Assembly: GCA_030618545.1 (NCBI GenBank)
Contig: JAUXDH010000009.1
Location: 1 to 33,786, forward strand
Source of the DNA: Chlorobiota bacterium
GTDB lineage: Bacteria; Bacteroidota; Bacteroidia; Bacteroidales; F082
Direction of reading: 5' to 3'
Length of the DNA: 33,786 nucleotides
Position numbers and translations under genes: made by a program. Under the pieces are notes generated by a model. The model worked only from the letters and a program-made list of their open reading frames with translations, ran no database searches and was not told where the DNA came from. This document shows, in pieces, positions 8,606 to 17,646 of this stretch (the first letter of the stretch is position 1; each line of letters begins with the position of its first letter).

Positions 8606-8626
8606 CCTCCCCTTTTGAAGGGGAGG
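8606..8626. repeat. Palindromic intergenic hairpin CCTCCCCTT-TTG-AAGGGGAGG
   Basis: Perfect 9-bp inverted repeat; similar purine/pyrimidine palindromes near 8730 and at 24255-24275. Confidence 0.7.
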
Positions 8627-8758
8627 TTGCCGAAGGCCGGAGGGGTTACAATTAATATTATCAATTCCAACCACCCCTGATCTTTGCTCAGCTAACAAGT
8701 TAGCTTCGCTTCGATCTTCCCATCCTTTGAAAGGAGGGGAGTTGGTAGCAACTATTAC

Positions 8759-8787
8759 AAAAAAAGCCTCCCGAAATCGAGAGGCTG
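8759..8787 (-). terminator. Intrinsic terminator downstream of the COG2403 gene
   Basis: Minus strand AGCCTC...GAGGCT stem followed by a T tract. Confidence 0.8.
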
Positions 8788-8806
8788 CTACGAATACAAT
8801 CGCTTG

Positions 8807-10144
8807 TTACGCAAGTCCTTGTTTTTCTACAAAATCGTTCAGAATACCTTCCAGATTCGGAAAGCCAATTTCCTGAAGGTCATAATAAACCCTGGTGTTG
8901 GGTTTGTCTATTTTTATGATCCTGTTAAGGTCGATGGGTGTGCCAATCACAACCGAATCACATTCGGTATCGTTGATGGTTGTTTCCAGGTCTTTCAATT
9001 GCTGATCGCTATATCCCATGGCAGGTAGTAAGGTTCCAATATTCGGATAAATTTCGAATGTTTCGGCTAGTTTACCCACAACAAAAGGCCGTGGGTCAAC
9101 GAGTTTTGCAGCACCGAATTTATTAGCAGCCACTGTTCCTGCACCGATTTTCATTTCTCCATGCGTCAAGGTTGGTCCATCTTCCACTACCAGTACTTTT
9201 TTTCCTTTGATGATTTCAGGATTATCAACCGTGATAGGCGACGCTCCATCAACAACAATCGCGTCAGGGTTCACCTTCGCGATGTTTTCACGAACTGTCT
9301 GGATACCTGCCTGGTCAGCGCTATCCATTTTATTGATAACAACTACATCGGCAATACGAAGTGTAACTTCTCCCGGATAATACATTAATTCATGCCCGGG
9401 ACGGTGTGGATCTACAACGGTGATGTTGAGATCAGGTTTGTAGAATGGAAAGTCATTGTTGCCGCCATCCCATAAAATGACATCACAGCCATCCGGATCC
9501 TGCTCAGCAGCCCGTACAATAGCTTCATAATCAACACCCGCATAGATCACATTTCCGCGAACGACATGAGGCTCATATTCTTCCATTTCTTCGATGGTGC
9601 ATTTATGTTTGGCAAGATCATCTACAGTAGCAAAACGCTGTACCTTCTGAGCCGCAAGGTCTCCGTAAGGCATAGGATGACGGATAGCAACAACTTTCAG
9701 GTCTTTTTTCATCAGGTATTCAATTACCTTTCTGGATGTCTGGCTCTTGCCACAGCCGGTTCTAACGGCTCCAACAGCAATCACAGGTTTTGTGCTTTTT
9801 ACCATTGTGTCCCTGGGCCCGAGCAAAACAAAGTTTGCACCCGCGGCGTTAACAATGGCACTTATGCTCATTACCTTAGTGTAAGTCACATCACTGTATG
9901 AAAACACACAATCATCCACTTTCAGGTCTTTGATAAGTGCAACAAGTTCTGATTCATCATAAATAGGGATACCTTCAGGATAAAGGTCTCCAGCCAGTTC
10001 TGCAGGATATTTTCTCCCATCAATGTCAGGAATTTGAGCTGCAGTAAAAGCAACAACTTTGTAGTCTTCATTTCCACGGTAATATGTGTTAAAGTTGTGG
10101 AAATCCCTACCGGCAGCGCCGATGATAATCACATTTTTCTTCAT
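8807..10144 (-). CDS. COG2403-type GTPase (cyclic 2,3-diphosphoglycerate synthetase-like)
   Basis: 445 aa: MKKNVIIIGAAGRDFHNFNTYYRGNEDYKVVAFTAAQIPDIDGRKYPAELAG...VGAVRTGCGKSQTSRKV (P-loop)...VVVINKMDSAD. Confidence 0.8.
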   Translation of the reverse strand: MKKNVIIIGAAGRDFHNFNTYYRGNEDYKVVAFTAAQIPDIDGRKYPAELAGDLYPEGIPIYDESELVALIKDLKVDDCVFSYSDVTYTKVMSISAIVNAAGANFVLLGPRDTMVKSTKPVIAVGAVRTGCGKSQTSRKVIEYLMKKDLKVVAIRHPMPYGDLAAQKVQRFATVDDLAKHKCTIEEMEEYEPHVVRGNVIYAGVDYEAIVRAAEQDPDGCDVILWDGGNNDFPFYKPDLNITVVDPHRPGHELMYYPGEVTLRIADVVVINKMDSADQAGIQTVRENIAKVNPDAIVVDGASPITVDNPEIIKGKKVLVVEDGPTLTHGEMKIGAGTVAANKFGAAKLVDPRPFVVGKLAETFEIYPNIGTLLPAMGYSDQQLKDLETTINDTECDSVVIGTPIDLNRIIKIDKPNTRVYYDLQEIGFPNLEGILNDFVEKQGLA

Positions 10145-10347
10145 ATTTAAAACGATTGTTTAAAAGGTTTTTATTTTCGATTTATTGGCTGGCAAATGTA
10201 CGGTATTTGAATTGATTAATTGTTAAAAATTTAACAGGGGCATTGTGTAGTATTGTAATTTAGAATCAGTTTCAAAGAGGCTTCCCTGACCGCAATAAAA
10301 CAGTTAGTGAAATGCTTACTTTTGACACTCCAAATCAAGTTGTGGTT

Positions 10348-12135
10348 ATGATTGAGCATCTGCTGAAAGAAAAAGTAATACAGTCGGTTAAGGATCTTTA
10401 TGGAGCTGAAGTAAGTGTGAAAACCGTTCAGATTCAGAAAACACGTCCTGAGTTTGAAGGTGATTTTACAATTGTTGTCTACCCGTTTCTACGGTTGTCA
10501 AAAAAAGGGCCGGAGCAAACCGCCGAAGAAATTGGAAATTACCTTGCGGATCAGTTGAAGGAAGTTGAATCATTTAATGTGATTAAAGGATTTCTCAACT
10601 TTGTCATGTCCAATAGTTATTGGCTTGCCTTTTTCAACGATAACAGGGATGATGGTTCATTCGGAAAAGTCTATGCCGCGGAAAAGGAAGCTGTGGTTGT
10701 TGAATATTCGGCGCCCAATACCAATAAACCGCTTCACCTGGGGCATGTCAGAAACAACCTCCTGGGCTGGTCAGTTTCGGAGATTCTGAAGGCCAGTGGC
10801 CGAAAAGTAGTTAAAGTGAACCTGGTTAACGATCGGGGAATACACATTTCCAAATCCATGCTGGCCTGGCAGAAGTGGGGTGGGGGCAAAACTCCGGAGA
10901 GTGAATCCATGAAAGGGGATAAACTGGTGGGTGACTTTTATGTGATGTTTGATAAGGAATACAAGTGTCAAATGGTTGAATTGGTTGAATCGGGTATGAC
11001 CAAAGAAGAAGCAGCCAAAAAAGCAACTCTTATTCTTGAAGCCCAGGAAATGCTTCAGAAATGGGAGCAGGGCGATCATGCCACGAGGAAACTCTGGGAG
11101 CAGATGAACGATTGGGTCTACGATGGATTCGATGTAACCTACAAGCGCATGGGAATCGATTTTGATAAAATCTATTACGAATCAAACACCTACCTTCTTG
11201 GTAAAAAGCTCGTTGATGAAGGTATGGAGAAAGGCGTGTTCTTTAAAAAAGATGATGGTTCTGTCTGGTGTGATTTGTCAGAGGAAGGCCTCGATGAGAA
11301 ATTACTCCTCAGGGCTGACCGTACATCAGTTTATATGACACAGGATTTAGGCACTGCCCAGTTAAGGTATGATGACTATCATCCCTCAGATTTGATTTAC
11401 GTTGTAGGTAATGAGCAGAATTATCATTTTGATGTGTTGAAGATCATCATGAAAAAGCTGGGCAGGGAATGGGCGGAGCATATTCATCATCTGAATTATG
11501 GAATGGTGGAGTTGCCCCATGGTAAAATGAAATCGCGTGAAGGGAAGGTGGTGGATGCCGATGATCTGATGGATGAGATGGTGGAAATAGCAAGAAAGAC
11601 AACTGAGGAGTTAGGGAAGTTTGATGACTTTACGCCCGAAGAATCGGCAAAGCTCTATGAAATGTTGGGTCTTGGTGCCCTGAAATATTTCATGCTTAAA
11701 GTCGATCCGATGAGAACCATGCTCTTCAATCCGAAGGAGTCATTGGATTTCAATGGAAATACCGGGCCATTCATTCAGTATACACATGCAAGGATTAAAT
11801 CCGTTTTAAGAAAGGCTGAAGAAAGGGGTGTTTCTTATAGTGACAGATTTGAACTGCCAGGAGCTTTGGAGGAGAAAGAAAAGAATCTGCTAAAGCTTTT
11901 GCACGACTATCGACAAACCGTTCAGATGGCTGCCGAAAACCTGAGCCCGGCGATGGTGGCCAATTATACGTACGAGCTGGCAAAGGAATACAACCAGTTT
12001 TATCACGGGCATCCTATGCTGAAAGAACCTGATGAAAATGTTCGGAATTTCAGACTTGGTCTTTCAGGATTTGTTGGCAATACGATTAAATCAGCAACAG
12101 GATTGTTAGGAATTGAAGTGCCGGACAGGATGTAA
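10348..12135 (+). CDS. argS: Arginyl-tRNA synthetase
   Basis: EYSAPNTNKPLHLGHVRNNLLG (HIGH motif region) and C-terminal ALPHA-type end ...FYHGHPML...LGIEVPDRM. ATG at 10348 preferred to the track ATG at 10312 because a TACTTTTG box lies at 10317-10324. Confidence 0.95.
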   Translation: MIEHLLKEKVIQSVKDLYGAEVSVKTVQIQKTRPEFEGDFTIVVYPFLRLSKKGPEQTAEEIGNYLADQLKEVESFNVIKGFLNFVMSNSYWLAFFNDNRDDGSFGKVYAAEKEAVVVEYSAPNTNKPLHLGHVRNNLLGWSVSEILKASGRKVVKVNLVNDRGIHISKSMLAWQKWGGGKTPESESMKGDKLVGDFYVMFDKEYKCQMVELVESGMTKEEAAKKATLILEAQEMLQKWEQGDHATRKLWEQMNDWVYDGFDVTYKRMGIDFDKIYYESNTYLLGKKLVDEGMEKGVFFKKDDGSVWCDLSEEGLDEKLLLRADRTSVYMTQDLGTAQLRYDDYHPSDLIYVVGNEQNYHFDVLKIIMKKLGREWAEHIHHLNYGMVELPHGKMKSREGKVVDADDLMDEMVEIARKTTEELGKFDDFTPEESAKLYEMLGLGALKYFMLKVDPMRTMLFNPKESLDFNGNTGPFIQYTHARIKSVLRKAEERGVSYSDRFELPGALEEKEKNLLKLLHDYRQTVQMAAENLSPAMVANYTYELAKEYNQFYHGHPMLKEPDENVRNFRLGLSGFVGNTIKSATGLLGIEVPDRM

Positions 12136-12146
12136 AGGTGGATTGA

Positions 12147-12515
12147 AAAAGAACATGGGATGGGATTTGATGAGAATTACTTGTTCTGATTTGTTGAACC
12201 CCGTTGGGGTTACCTGATTTGGGACTTCACTTTTTACCACAGGTTTCACCTATGGTTATTCGTATTAAACCACTTCGTGGTTCAAAAATAATCCTCCAGG
12301 TTTGAGAGTTTTCCGGCAGGGCATTGTGCGATGGCGAGAGACTTTGTGGAACCACCTGTCTGCAGACATGGCTGGTATTCCAAATAATGGGAAAGTTATA
12401 ATTCAAAAGATTTAGCAATCCGCCTGAGCGGATTGAACAAGAATAGCCCTGTACGAAGTGCAGGGTAATAAAACAGAAATGAAACAAGAACCCTGAAAGG
12501 GTTCAACAATAAAGT
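12147..12515. repeat. Upstream copy of a 369-bp direct repeat flanking the IS200/RAYT-like transposase
   Basis: Near-identical to 12924-13292 at a constant 777-bp offset with only scattered substitutions. Begins with a copy of the last 13-14 codons of the transposase (...EHGMGFDENYLF*). Confidence 0.95.
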
Positions 12516-12519
12516 ATAA

Positions 12520-12966
12520 ATGAGTACATACACACAGATTCTTTATCAGCTTGTTTTCGGCACAAAAAACCATGAAATGACTATGATTGAATCAGGTCAG
12601 GAACGACTTTACAGGTTTATCTGGGGGATCTTAAGAAATAAAAATTGCCATTTGTACAGAATTGGGGGAGTAGAAGACCATATACATATCATCACACATA
12701 TACATCCAACTACGGCTGTTGCATATTTAGTAAAAGACATAAAACTCGCTTCATCCGGTTTTATAAAAACTGAAAACATTTTCCCTGATTTTAATGGCTG
12801 GCAGGATGGATACGGAGCATTTACTTACTCTATTTCAGCAAAAGATAATTTAATCGAGTATGTAAAAAATCAGAAAGAGCACCATAAAAAAATAAGTTTC
12901 AGAGACGAATACATCAGTTTGCTAAAAGAACATGGGATGGGATTTGATGAGAATTACTTGTTCTGA
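12520..12966 (+). CDS. IS200/IS605-family (REP-associated type) Y1 transposase
   Basis: 148 aa: MSTYTQILYQLVFGTKNHE..., HUH motif VEDHIHIITH, putative catalytic Tyr in NLIEYVKNQKEHHKKISF. Confidence 0.93.
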   Translation: MSTYTQILYQLVFGTKNHEMTMIESGQERLYRFIWGILRNKNCHLYRIGGVEDHIHIITHIHPTTAVAYLVKDIKLASSGFIKTENIFPDFNGWQDGYGAFTYSISAKDNLIEYVKNQKEHHKKISFRDEYISLLKEHGMGFDENYLF

Positions 12967-13292
12967 TTTGTTGAACCCCGTTGGGGTTACCTGATTTGGG
13001 ACTTCACTTTTTGCCACAGGTTTCACCTATGGTTATTCGTATTAAACCACTTCGTGGTTCAAAAATAATCCTCCAGGTTTGAGAGTTTTCCGGCAGGGCA
13101 TTGCATGATGGCGAGAGACTTTGTGGAACCACCTGTCTGCAGACATGGCTGGTATTCCAAATAATGGGAAAGTTATAATTCAAAAGATTTAGCAATCCGC
13201 CTGAGCGGATTGAACACGAATAGCCCTGTACGAAGTGCAGGGTTACAGAACAGAAATGAAAAAAGAACCCTGAAAGGGTTCAACAATAAAGT
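12924..13292. repeat. Downstream copy of the 369-bp direct repeat
   Basis: See 12147-12515. Confidence 0.95.
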
Positions 13293-13462
13293 CTGGTTCC
13301 CCCTTGGTTTAGCTCTTCCGGCTGGGCATCGTGCAAGGCCATAATCCGCCCCGGGTCTTTCTAACGATTTAACCTGTGCAGGCAGTTTTTTTGCAAGTTA
13401 ATGAAACCCCAATTGAATAATTTTAATTGTTCAATAACCGATGTAAAATTGTAAATTGCCGG

Positions 13463-15559
13463 ATGTTTTTATTGCGGGTAAACCAAATTATAAGTTGGTC
13501 ATTATTATTCGTACTTTTCTTTTTTTCGGATCATTTGTATTCACAAAAAAGCCTCACTGCCATTCAGGTTTCCTCACCTTTGACAATTGATGGTGACATT
13601 GATTCAATATTCCAATTACTTGCTGATTCTGCCTCAGCCTTTATTCAAATGGAACCAGATCTTGGGCAACCATCATCATCACAAACAATGGCCTACCTGA
13701 TGTACGATGACGGGTTTATCTACTTTGCCGTATTTTGTTACCAGGATCCTCAAAGCATTGTCGGCAAAATAACAGCTCGCGACAACCTGTCGAATGATGA
13801 TGATGCTATTACTTTAGTATTAGATGGCTACCATGACAATCGTACAGGATTTGGTTTTTCTGTTAATCCATTGGGCACACAAACGGATTTTCGAATTAGT
13901 GATGATGGCAGAAGCCTGGATGCGAATTGGGATGAGGTATGGCAGTCGGCGACAAGAGTTTATGATTGGGGATGGTATGCTGAGTTTGCCATTCCTTTTG
14001 CAAGTCTTAATTACGACAGGAAAAATACAACCTGGGGATTTAATATTCGCAGGATTTTGCGCTATAATTTCGAAATAGCCTATTGGTCGGGCCAGATGAG
14101 CCAGGATTACCGCTTGTCTCAGGGTGGTTTGTTGAACGGAATAGAAACCAGAAAAGAAAAGGGAATTCTTTCTCTGTATCCCTATGCCACCGGGAGGTAT
14201 GAGGATAGCGATGTAACAGGCGTAAATGGTAAGTTCCTTGGAACTGCAGGTGGTGATATCAGATACCAGTTCAATTCTAATTTAACCGCCAACGTGACTA
14301 TCAATCCCGATTTTGCCACAGTGGAAGGTGACCAGGAACAAATTAACCTCACAAGATATGAGTTGAGTTACCCTGAAAAACGCCTTTTCTTCCAGGAAGG
14401 GAACAATATGTTCATGACCCGTATCCGTAACTTTTATTCCCGTAGGATAGGTGATGTGATCGCAGGTGGAAAATTTACCGGTAAAGCCGGGAAATATAAC
14501 ATGAATATTCTAAGCGTCAAGACTTTTGAATTTACCGATCCGGTGGATGATAGCATTCATCCAACTGCATTTTTTACTGCTGCCCGTGTGAAGCGCGATA
14601 TTTTGAAATCTTCCACAGTGGGTTTGACTTTTGCCGATAAATCATGGGATGGGGGCTATTCCCGATCGATAAGCGCTGATTATGTACTTAACCTGGGGAA
14701 AACCTGGAAATTGACAGGGCAATACGTTGGAAGCGGGCCTGGTGACTGGTGGCCAAACTCAGCCTGGTTTGTGCGTTTTGCCCGCGAGAACAATATTTAC
14801 CATTACCATGTCCGCTATTCAGATATAGGGGAAACTTTCGCTGATAACGTCAACCATACCGGTTTTGTCCGTGATGATGACCGGAGAGAAATTGATGCCG
14901 ATTTAATCTACAAATGGTGGTTGCAAAGTAATGTTATTAGGTATATCAGGGCGTTTTCAAATTATAATGTTTTCTGGAGTCATAAGGGGTATTTAAGAGG
15001 GCAAGGTGCCTTTTTATTGGTCAATACTTATTTTCAGAATAAATTCAACTTCGAGGTATTTTACAATTACGAATACCGGCTTTTTGAAAAAGGCTTCTAC
15101 AATCATAGGTATGGTGTTGAGATAGGTTATAACACCGATGAATGGAGTATGGCCAAACTTAATTACTGGGGTGGGCGAAACTACGACAGGGATTTTCATC
15201 TGCTTAAAGGAATGACCAGGGTGAAGATAACGAAAAAGTTTGCACTCGAATATTCTTTCAATTATCTGAAATACTATCCTGATACTACCAATGCGAGTAC
15301 CTTTATCAATGTGTTATCGGCTTCTTACAATTTCACCAAAGATTTATGGATACAGGTATTCGCTCAAAACAATACCGCGTTCAGCAGAATTTATTTGTAC
15401 GGAAAATTCGGCTGGCGGTTTAAACCACCTTTTGGTGCCGTGTTTCTGGTTTATACCCGTGATGAAATGTTACTCCCGAGCGAGATTAATAGAATTCAGG
15501 AAGACATTTTATATCTAAAGGTGACTTATCCGATTGTGTTTGATTTTAACAAGAAGTAA
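13463..15559 (+). CDS. DUF5916-like outer-membrane protein with N-terminal CBM9/DOMON-like domain
   Basis: Signal peptide MFLLRVNQIISWSLLFVLFFFSDHLYSQ; AIQVSSPLTIDGDID...; FNSNLTANVTINPDFATVEGDQEQINLTRYELSYPEKRLFFQEG. The track start at 13427 is TTG; ATG at 13463 preferred. Confidence 0.85.
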   Translation: MFLLRVNQIISWSLLFVLFFFSDHLYSQKSLTAIQVSSPLTIDGDIDSIFQLLADSASAFIQMEPDLGQPSSSQTMAYLMYDDGFIYFAVFCYQDPQSIVGKITARDNLSNDDDAITLVLDGYHDNRTGFGFSVNPLGTQTDFRISDDGRSLDANWDEVWQSATRVYDWGWYAEFAIPFASLNYDRKNTTWGFNIRRILRYNFEIAYWSGQMSQDYRLSQGGLLNGIETRKEKGILSLYPYATGRYEDSDVTGVNGKFLGTAGGDIRYQFNSNLTANVTINPDFATVEGDQEQINLTRYELSYPEKRLFFQEGNNMFMTRIRNFYSRRIGDVIAGGKFTGKAGKYNMNILSVKTFEFTDPVDDSIHPTAFFTAARVKRDILKSSTVGLTFADKSWDGGYSRSISADYVLNLGKTWKLTGQYVGSGPGDWWPNSAWFVRFARENNIYHYHVRYSDIGETFADNVNHTGFVRDDDRREIDADLIYKWWLQSNVIRYIRAFSNYNVFWSHKGYLRGQGAFLLVNTYFQNKFNFEVFYNYEYRLFEKGFYNHRYGVEIGYNTDEWSMAKLNYWGGRNYDRDFHLLKGMTRVKITKKFALEYSFNYLKYYPDTTNASTFINVLSASYNFTKDLWIQVFAQNNTAFSRIYLYGKFGWRFKPPFGAVFLVYTRDEMLLPSEINRIQEDILYLKVTYPIVFDFNKK

Positions 15560-15683
15560 TGGCAGGTTAATAGAAAGATGAGCCAAGACGCAAGACCTTT
15601 ATTGCTATCCTTATTTTTTAATAATCTTCCGGCTTGTTGAAATTCGACCATTGTTTAATTGCTTCATTCAAATGCCTGAGCAC

Positions 15684-15941
15684 TTAATTTTTAATTATTC
15701 TTCTGATACCTGAATTTACGCCATCGTTCCATTTTAATAAATAAAAACCATCTGGCAATCCAACCAGGTTGATCTTGTTTTTTGTACCGCTCAATTCAGC
15801 GCTGAAAAGTAATTGACCGTTCATTGACAGAACAGAAAAATAAATAGAGTGCGAACTTTTCTTCAAAATATTCAACACATCCTTAACAGGATTCGGATAG
15901 ATCTGCAGTTCATCCTTTTCTGATTCTATCGGCGAAATGCC
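15684..15941 (-). pseudogene. Orphan T9SS type A C-terminal sorting domain (no passenger, no ATG)
   Basis: Open frame GISPIESEKDELQIYPNPVKDVLNILKKSSHSIYFSVLSMNGQLLFSAELSGTKNKINLVGLPDGFYLLKWNDGVNSGIRRIIKN*; in-frame TAA at 15942-15944. Confidence 0.7.
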
Positions 15942-16951
15942 TTAACAACAAGCAATGAAATCAACAATAATAGGACAACTCCCGATAAAACAAAGGCCCA
16001 ATAATTTACTATCCTGGATTCCACATACATTTCATAGTCGCTGAACATGATAGGATAGCCTTCCATTTTCCAACTTACTTTGTTTCCTATTATTTTAGCT
16101 GAGTTTGTGGCAGTGATCAGGCCCGGCATTTCAACTACCTGGGTATAACTATCCATAAAGGCAATTTCAAGCAATTCCTGCCATTTTTTGTTCAAGTCGT
16201 GAAAGAGAGAAGGTTGTAGTTGTTTTAGTTCCCGGAAAGCTTCAATGCCGGTCCATTCAGTATAATAATCAATGAACAGGTTTAGATCTTCTATATCCGC
16301 ATTATCCAGTTTGTAGTCAACGCTGTCCTTATAATAATACAAGTCTATGTTATTAAGCTGTGGGTTATCCAGAATCCTCATGCCGGAATCCATCACCTTT
16401 AAAACTTCTTCTCTGATCAGATGGATCAGATGATCCGTCGCTTTGTCTTCCAACTCCTCAAAAAGCAGGCTGTCCGATTTGCTTACAGGCAACGCGTCAC
16501 CGGAAAGGAAGTCGGCTTCCCTTTTTGATAAATAAGCATGGTCTTTTGATTGATCAAAAGGATTGGTGTGTTTGAATGTCTCCCTGAAAGTAAGGTAAGA
16601 ATAAAAGAACCCAAATTTCTTTTTTATCTCAACATGGCGTGGAATCTTGCGGTACCAGCCGGTATCGTTTTCGATGTCCTCGTTAAGCGCGTCAGAATCA
16701 CGGTAAGTTTTGGAGTAGGTAAGGATATGCTTTTCTTCTCCGGTCGTATCCTTCCGGTAGGCTGTTTTCCAGGTATCATCAACAGGGTATGGCGGAGCCT
16801 GCTTAAACACATCATTTGAATCACCCGAAATGGTGATTATCCTGGTAAAGCTCCCATCTTCATGAACTTTGGTCGTAACAGTTATTTCTGTGCATGCGCT
16901 GAAAGTAAAGATCAGGGCAACAATAATCGAGGTGATGAGGTAATTTTTCAT
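15926..16951 (-). CDS. Hypothetical lipoprotein with C-terminal transmembrane helix
   Basis: 341 aa; MKNYLITSIIVALIFTFSACTEITVTTKVHEDGSFTR...; C-terminal VLSGVVLLLLISLLVVKAFRR. Same strand as the sigma/anti-sigma pair. Confidence 0.8.
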   Translation of the reverse strand: MKNYLITSIIVALIFTFSACTEITVTTKVHEDGSFTRIITISGDSNDVFKQAPPYPVDDTWKTAYRKDTTGEEKHILTYSKTYRDSDALNEDIENDTGWYRKIPRHVEIKKKFGFFYSYLTFRETFKHTNPFDQSKDHAYLSKREADFLSGDALPVSKSDSLLFEELEDKATDHLIHLIREEVLKVMDSGMRILDNPQLNNIDLYYYKDSVDYKLDNADIEDLNLFIDYYTEWTGIEAFRELKQLQPSLFHDLNKKWQELLEIAFMDSYTQVVEMPGLITATNSAKIIGNKVSWKMEGYPIMFSDYEMYVESRIVNYWAFVLSGVVLLLLISLLVVKAFRR

Positions 16952-17022
16952 GACTTTTTACTTTAAGATTTCTAATTAAATTCTACAGTTCGTGTTAGTA
17001 CAGTTGATTCATAAAGGCATGT

Positions 17023-17646
17023 TTAATTGTAATATTTAAGAAGGTTGAATAACCTTAACTGATCTTCAGGCAAAAAGTGCCGAAACTGCTCCAACTTGTT
17101 TATTTCTTTCGCCGAGATTTTACCATTGCTCAGCAGGGCCAGTAACCCTTTTATATCTGTTTCTTCTATTTCGGTTCGTTGAAGGATTTTTCGGAGCTGA
17201 GATGTGCTTAGTGTCTGCAGATCTTTCCAGGATGGTACCGGAGAATTTTGTTGAATCATTTTTTTCGAAGTCGCTTCCAGCTTCTGCATTTTTTCGAGCA
17301 CCATGTATTGTTCAAAACCAAATGCAAGGAATAAAACAACCGAAGCGGCAGCCAGCAGTCGTGTCGCCATGTTGAAAAGCTTTGTGGGTTGGTTGCCGGC
17401 CAGTGAGATTTCTGTTTCGTCATTTTCTATCGCCGACAGGATATTGGATGTAAGACCTTCAGGATTTTCCAGGTGTGGCTGATTTTGCTGAAGAGTTCCG
17501 ATCAGTTTTGCATCGTTTACGGAGGCATGGTAATATTTCATGCAATTATCGCAGTTGTCGAGGTGCCTTTTGAAGGCAGGATCAAATGAAGTGGCCGGCT
17601 CAAAAACCAGCAGATCGATTGACTGTCTGACGTGTTCACAATTCAT
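17023..17646 (-). CDS. Putative anti-sigma factor (zf-HC2-like N-terminus, one TM helix)
   Basis: CEHVRQSIDLL...FKRHLDNCDNCMKYY plus hydrophobic segment LLAAASVVLFLAFGF; overlaps the ECF sigma gene by 4 nt. Confidence 0.82.
   Translation of the reverse strand: MNCEHVRQSIDLLVFEPATSFDPAFKRHLDNCDNCMKYYHASVNDAKLIGTLQQNQPHLENPEGLTSNILSAIENDETEISLAGNQPTKLFNMATRLLAAASVVLFLAFGFEQYMVLEKMQKLEATSKKMIQQNSPVPSWKDLQTLSTSQLRKILQRTEIEETDIKGLLALLSNGKISAKEINKLEQFRHFLPEDQLRLFNLLKYYN

Larger units (their letters stand above)
12147..13292 (+). mobile_element. IS200/IS605- or RAYT-like element with duplicated hairpin arrays
   Basis: Y1 transposase ORF plus hairpin-rich flanks. Confidence 0.75.

Noticed and set aside
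9566-9901. 111-aa plus ORF antisense to the COG2403 gene
   Set aside because: Antisense shadow with no protein-like features.
12227-12487. 86-aa minus ORF and its near-duplicate at 13004-13195
   Set aside because: Both lie inside the duplicated hairpin-rich repeat and run through palindromes; the similarity reflects the DNA duplication, not a conserved protein.
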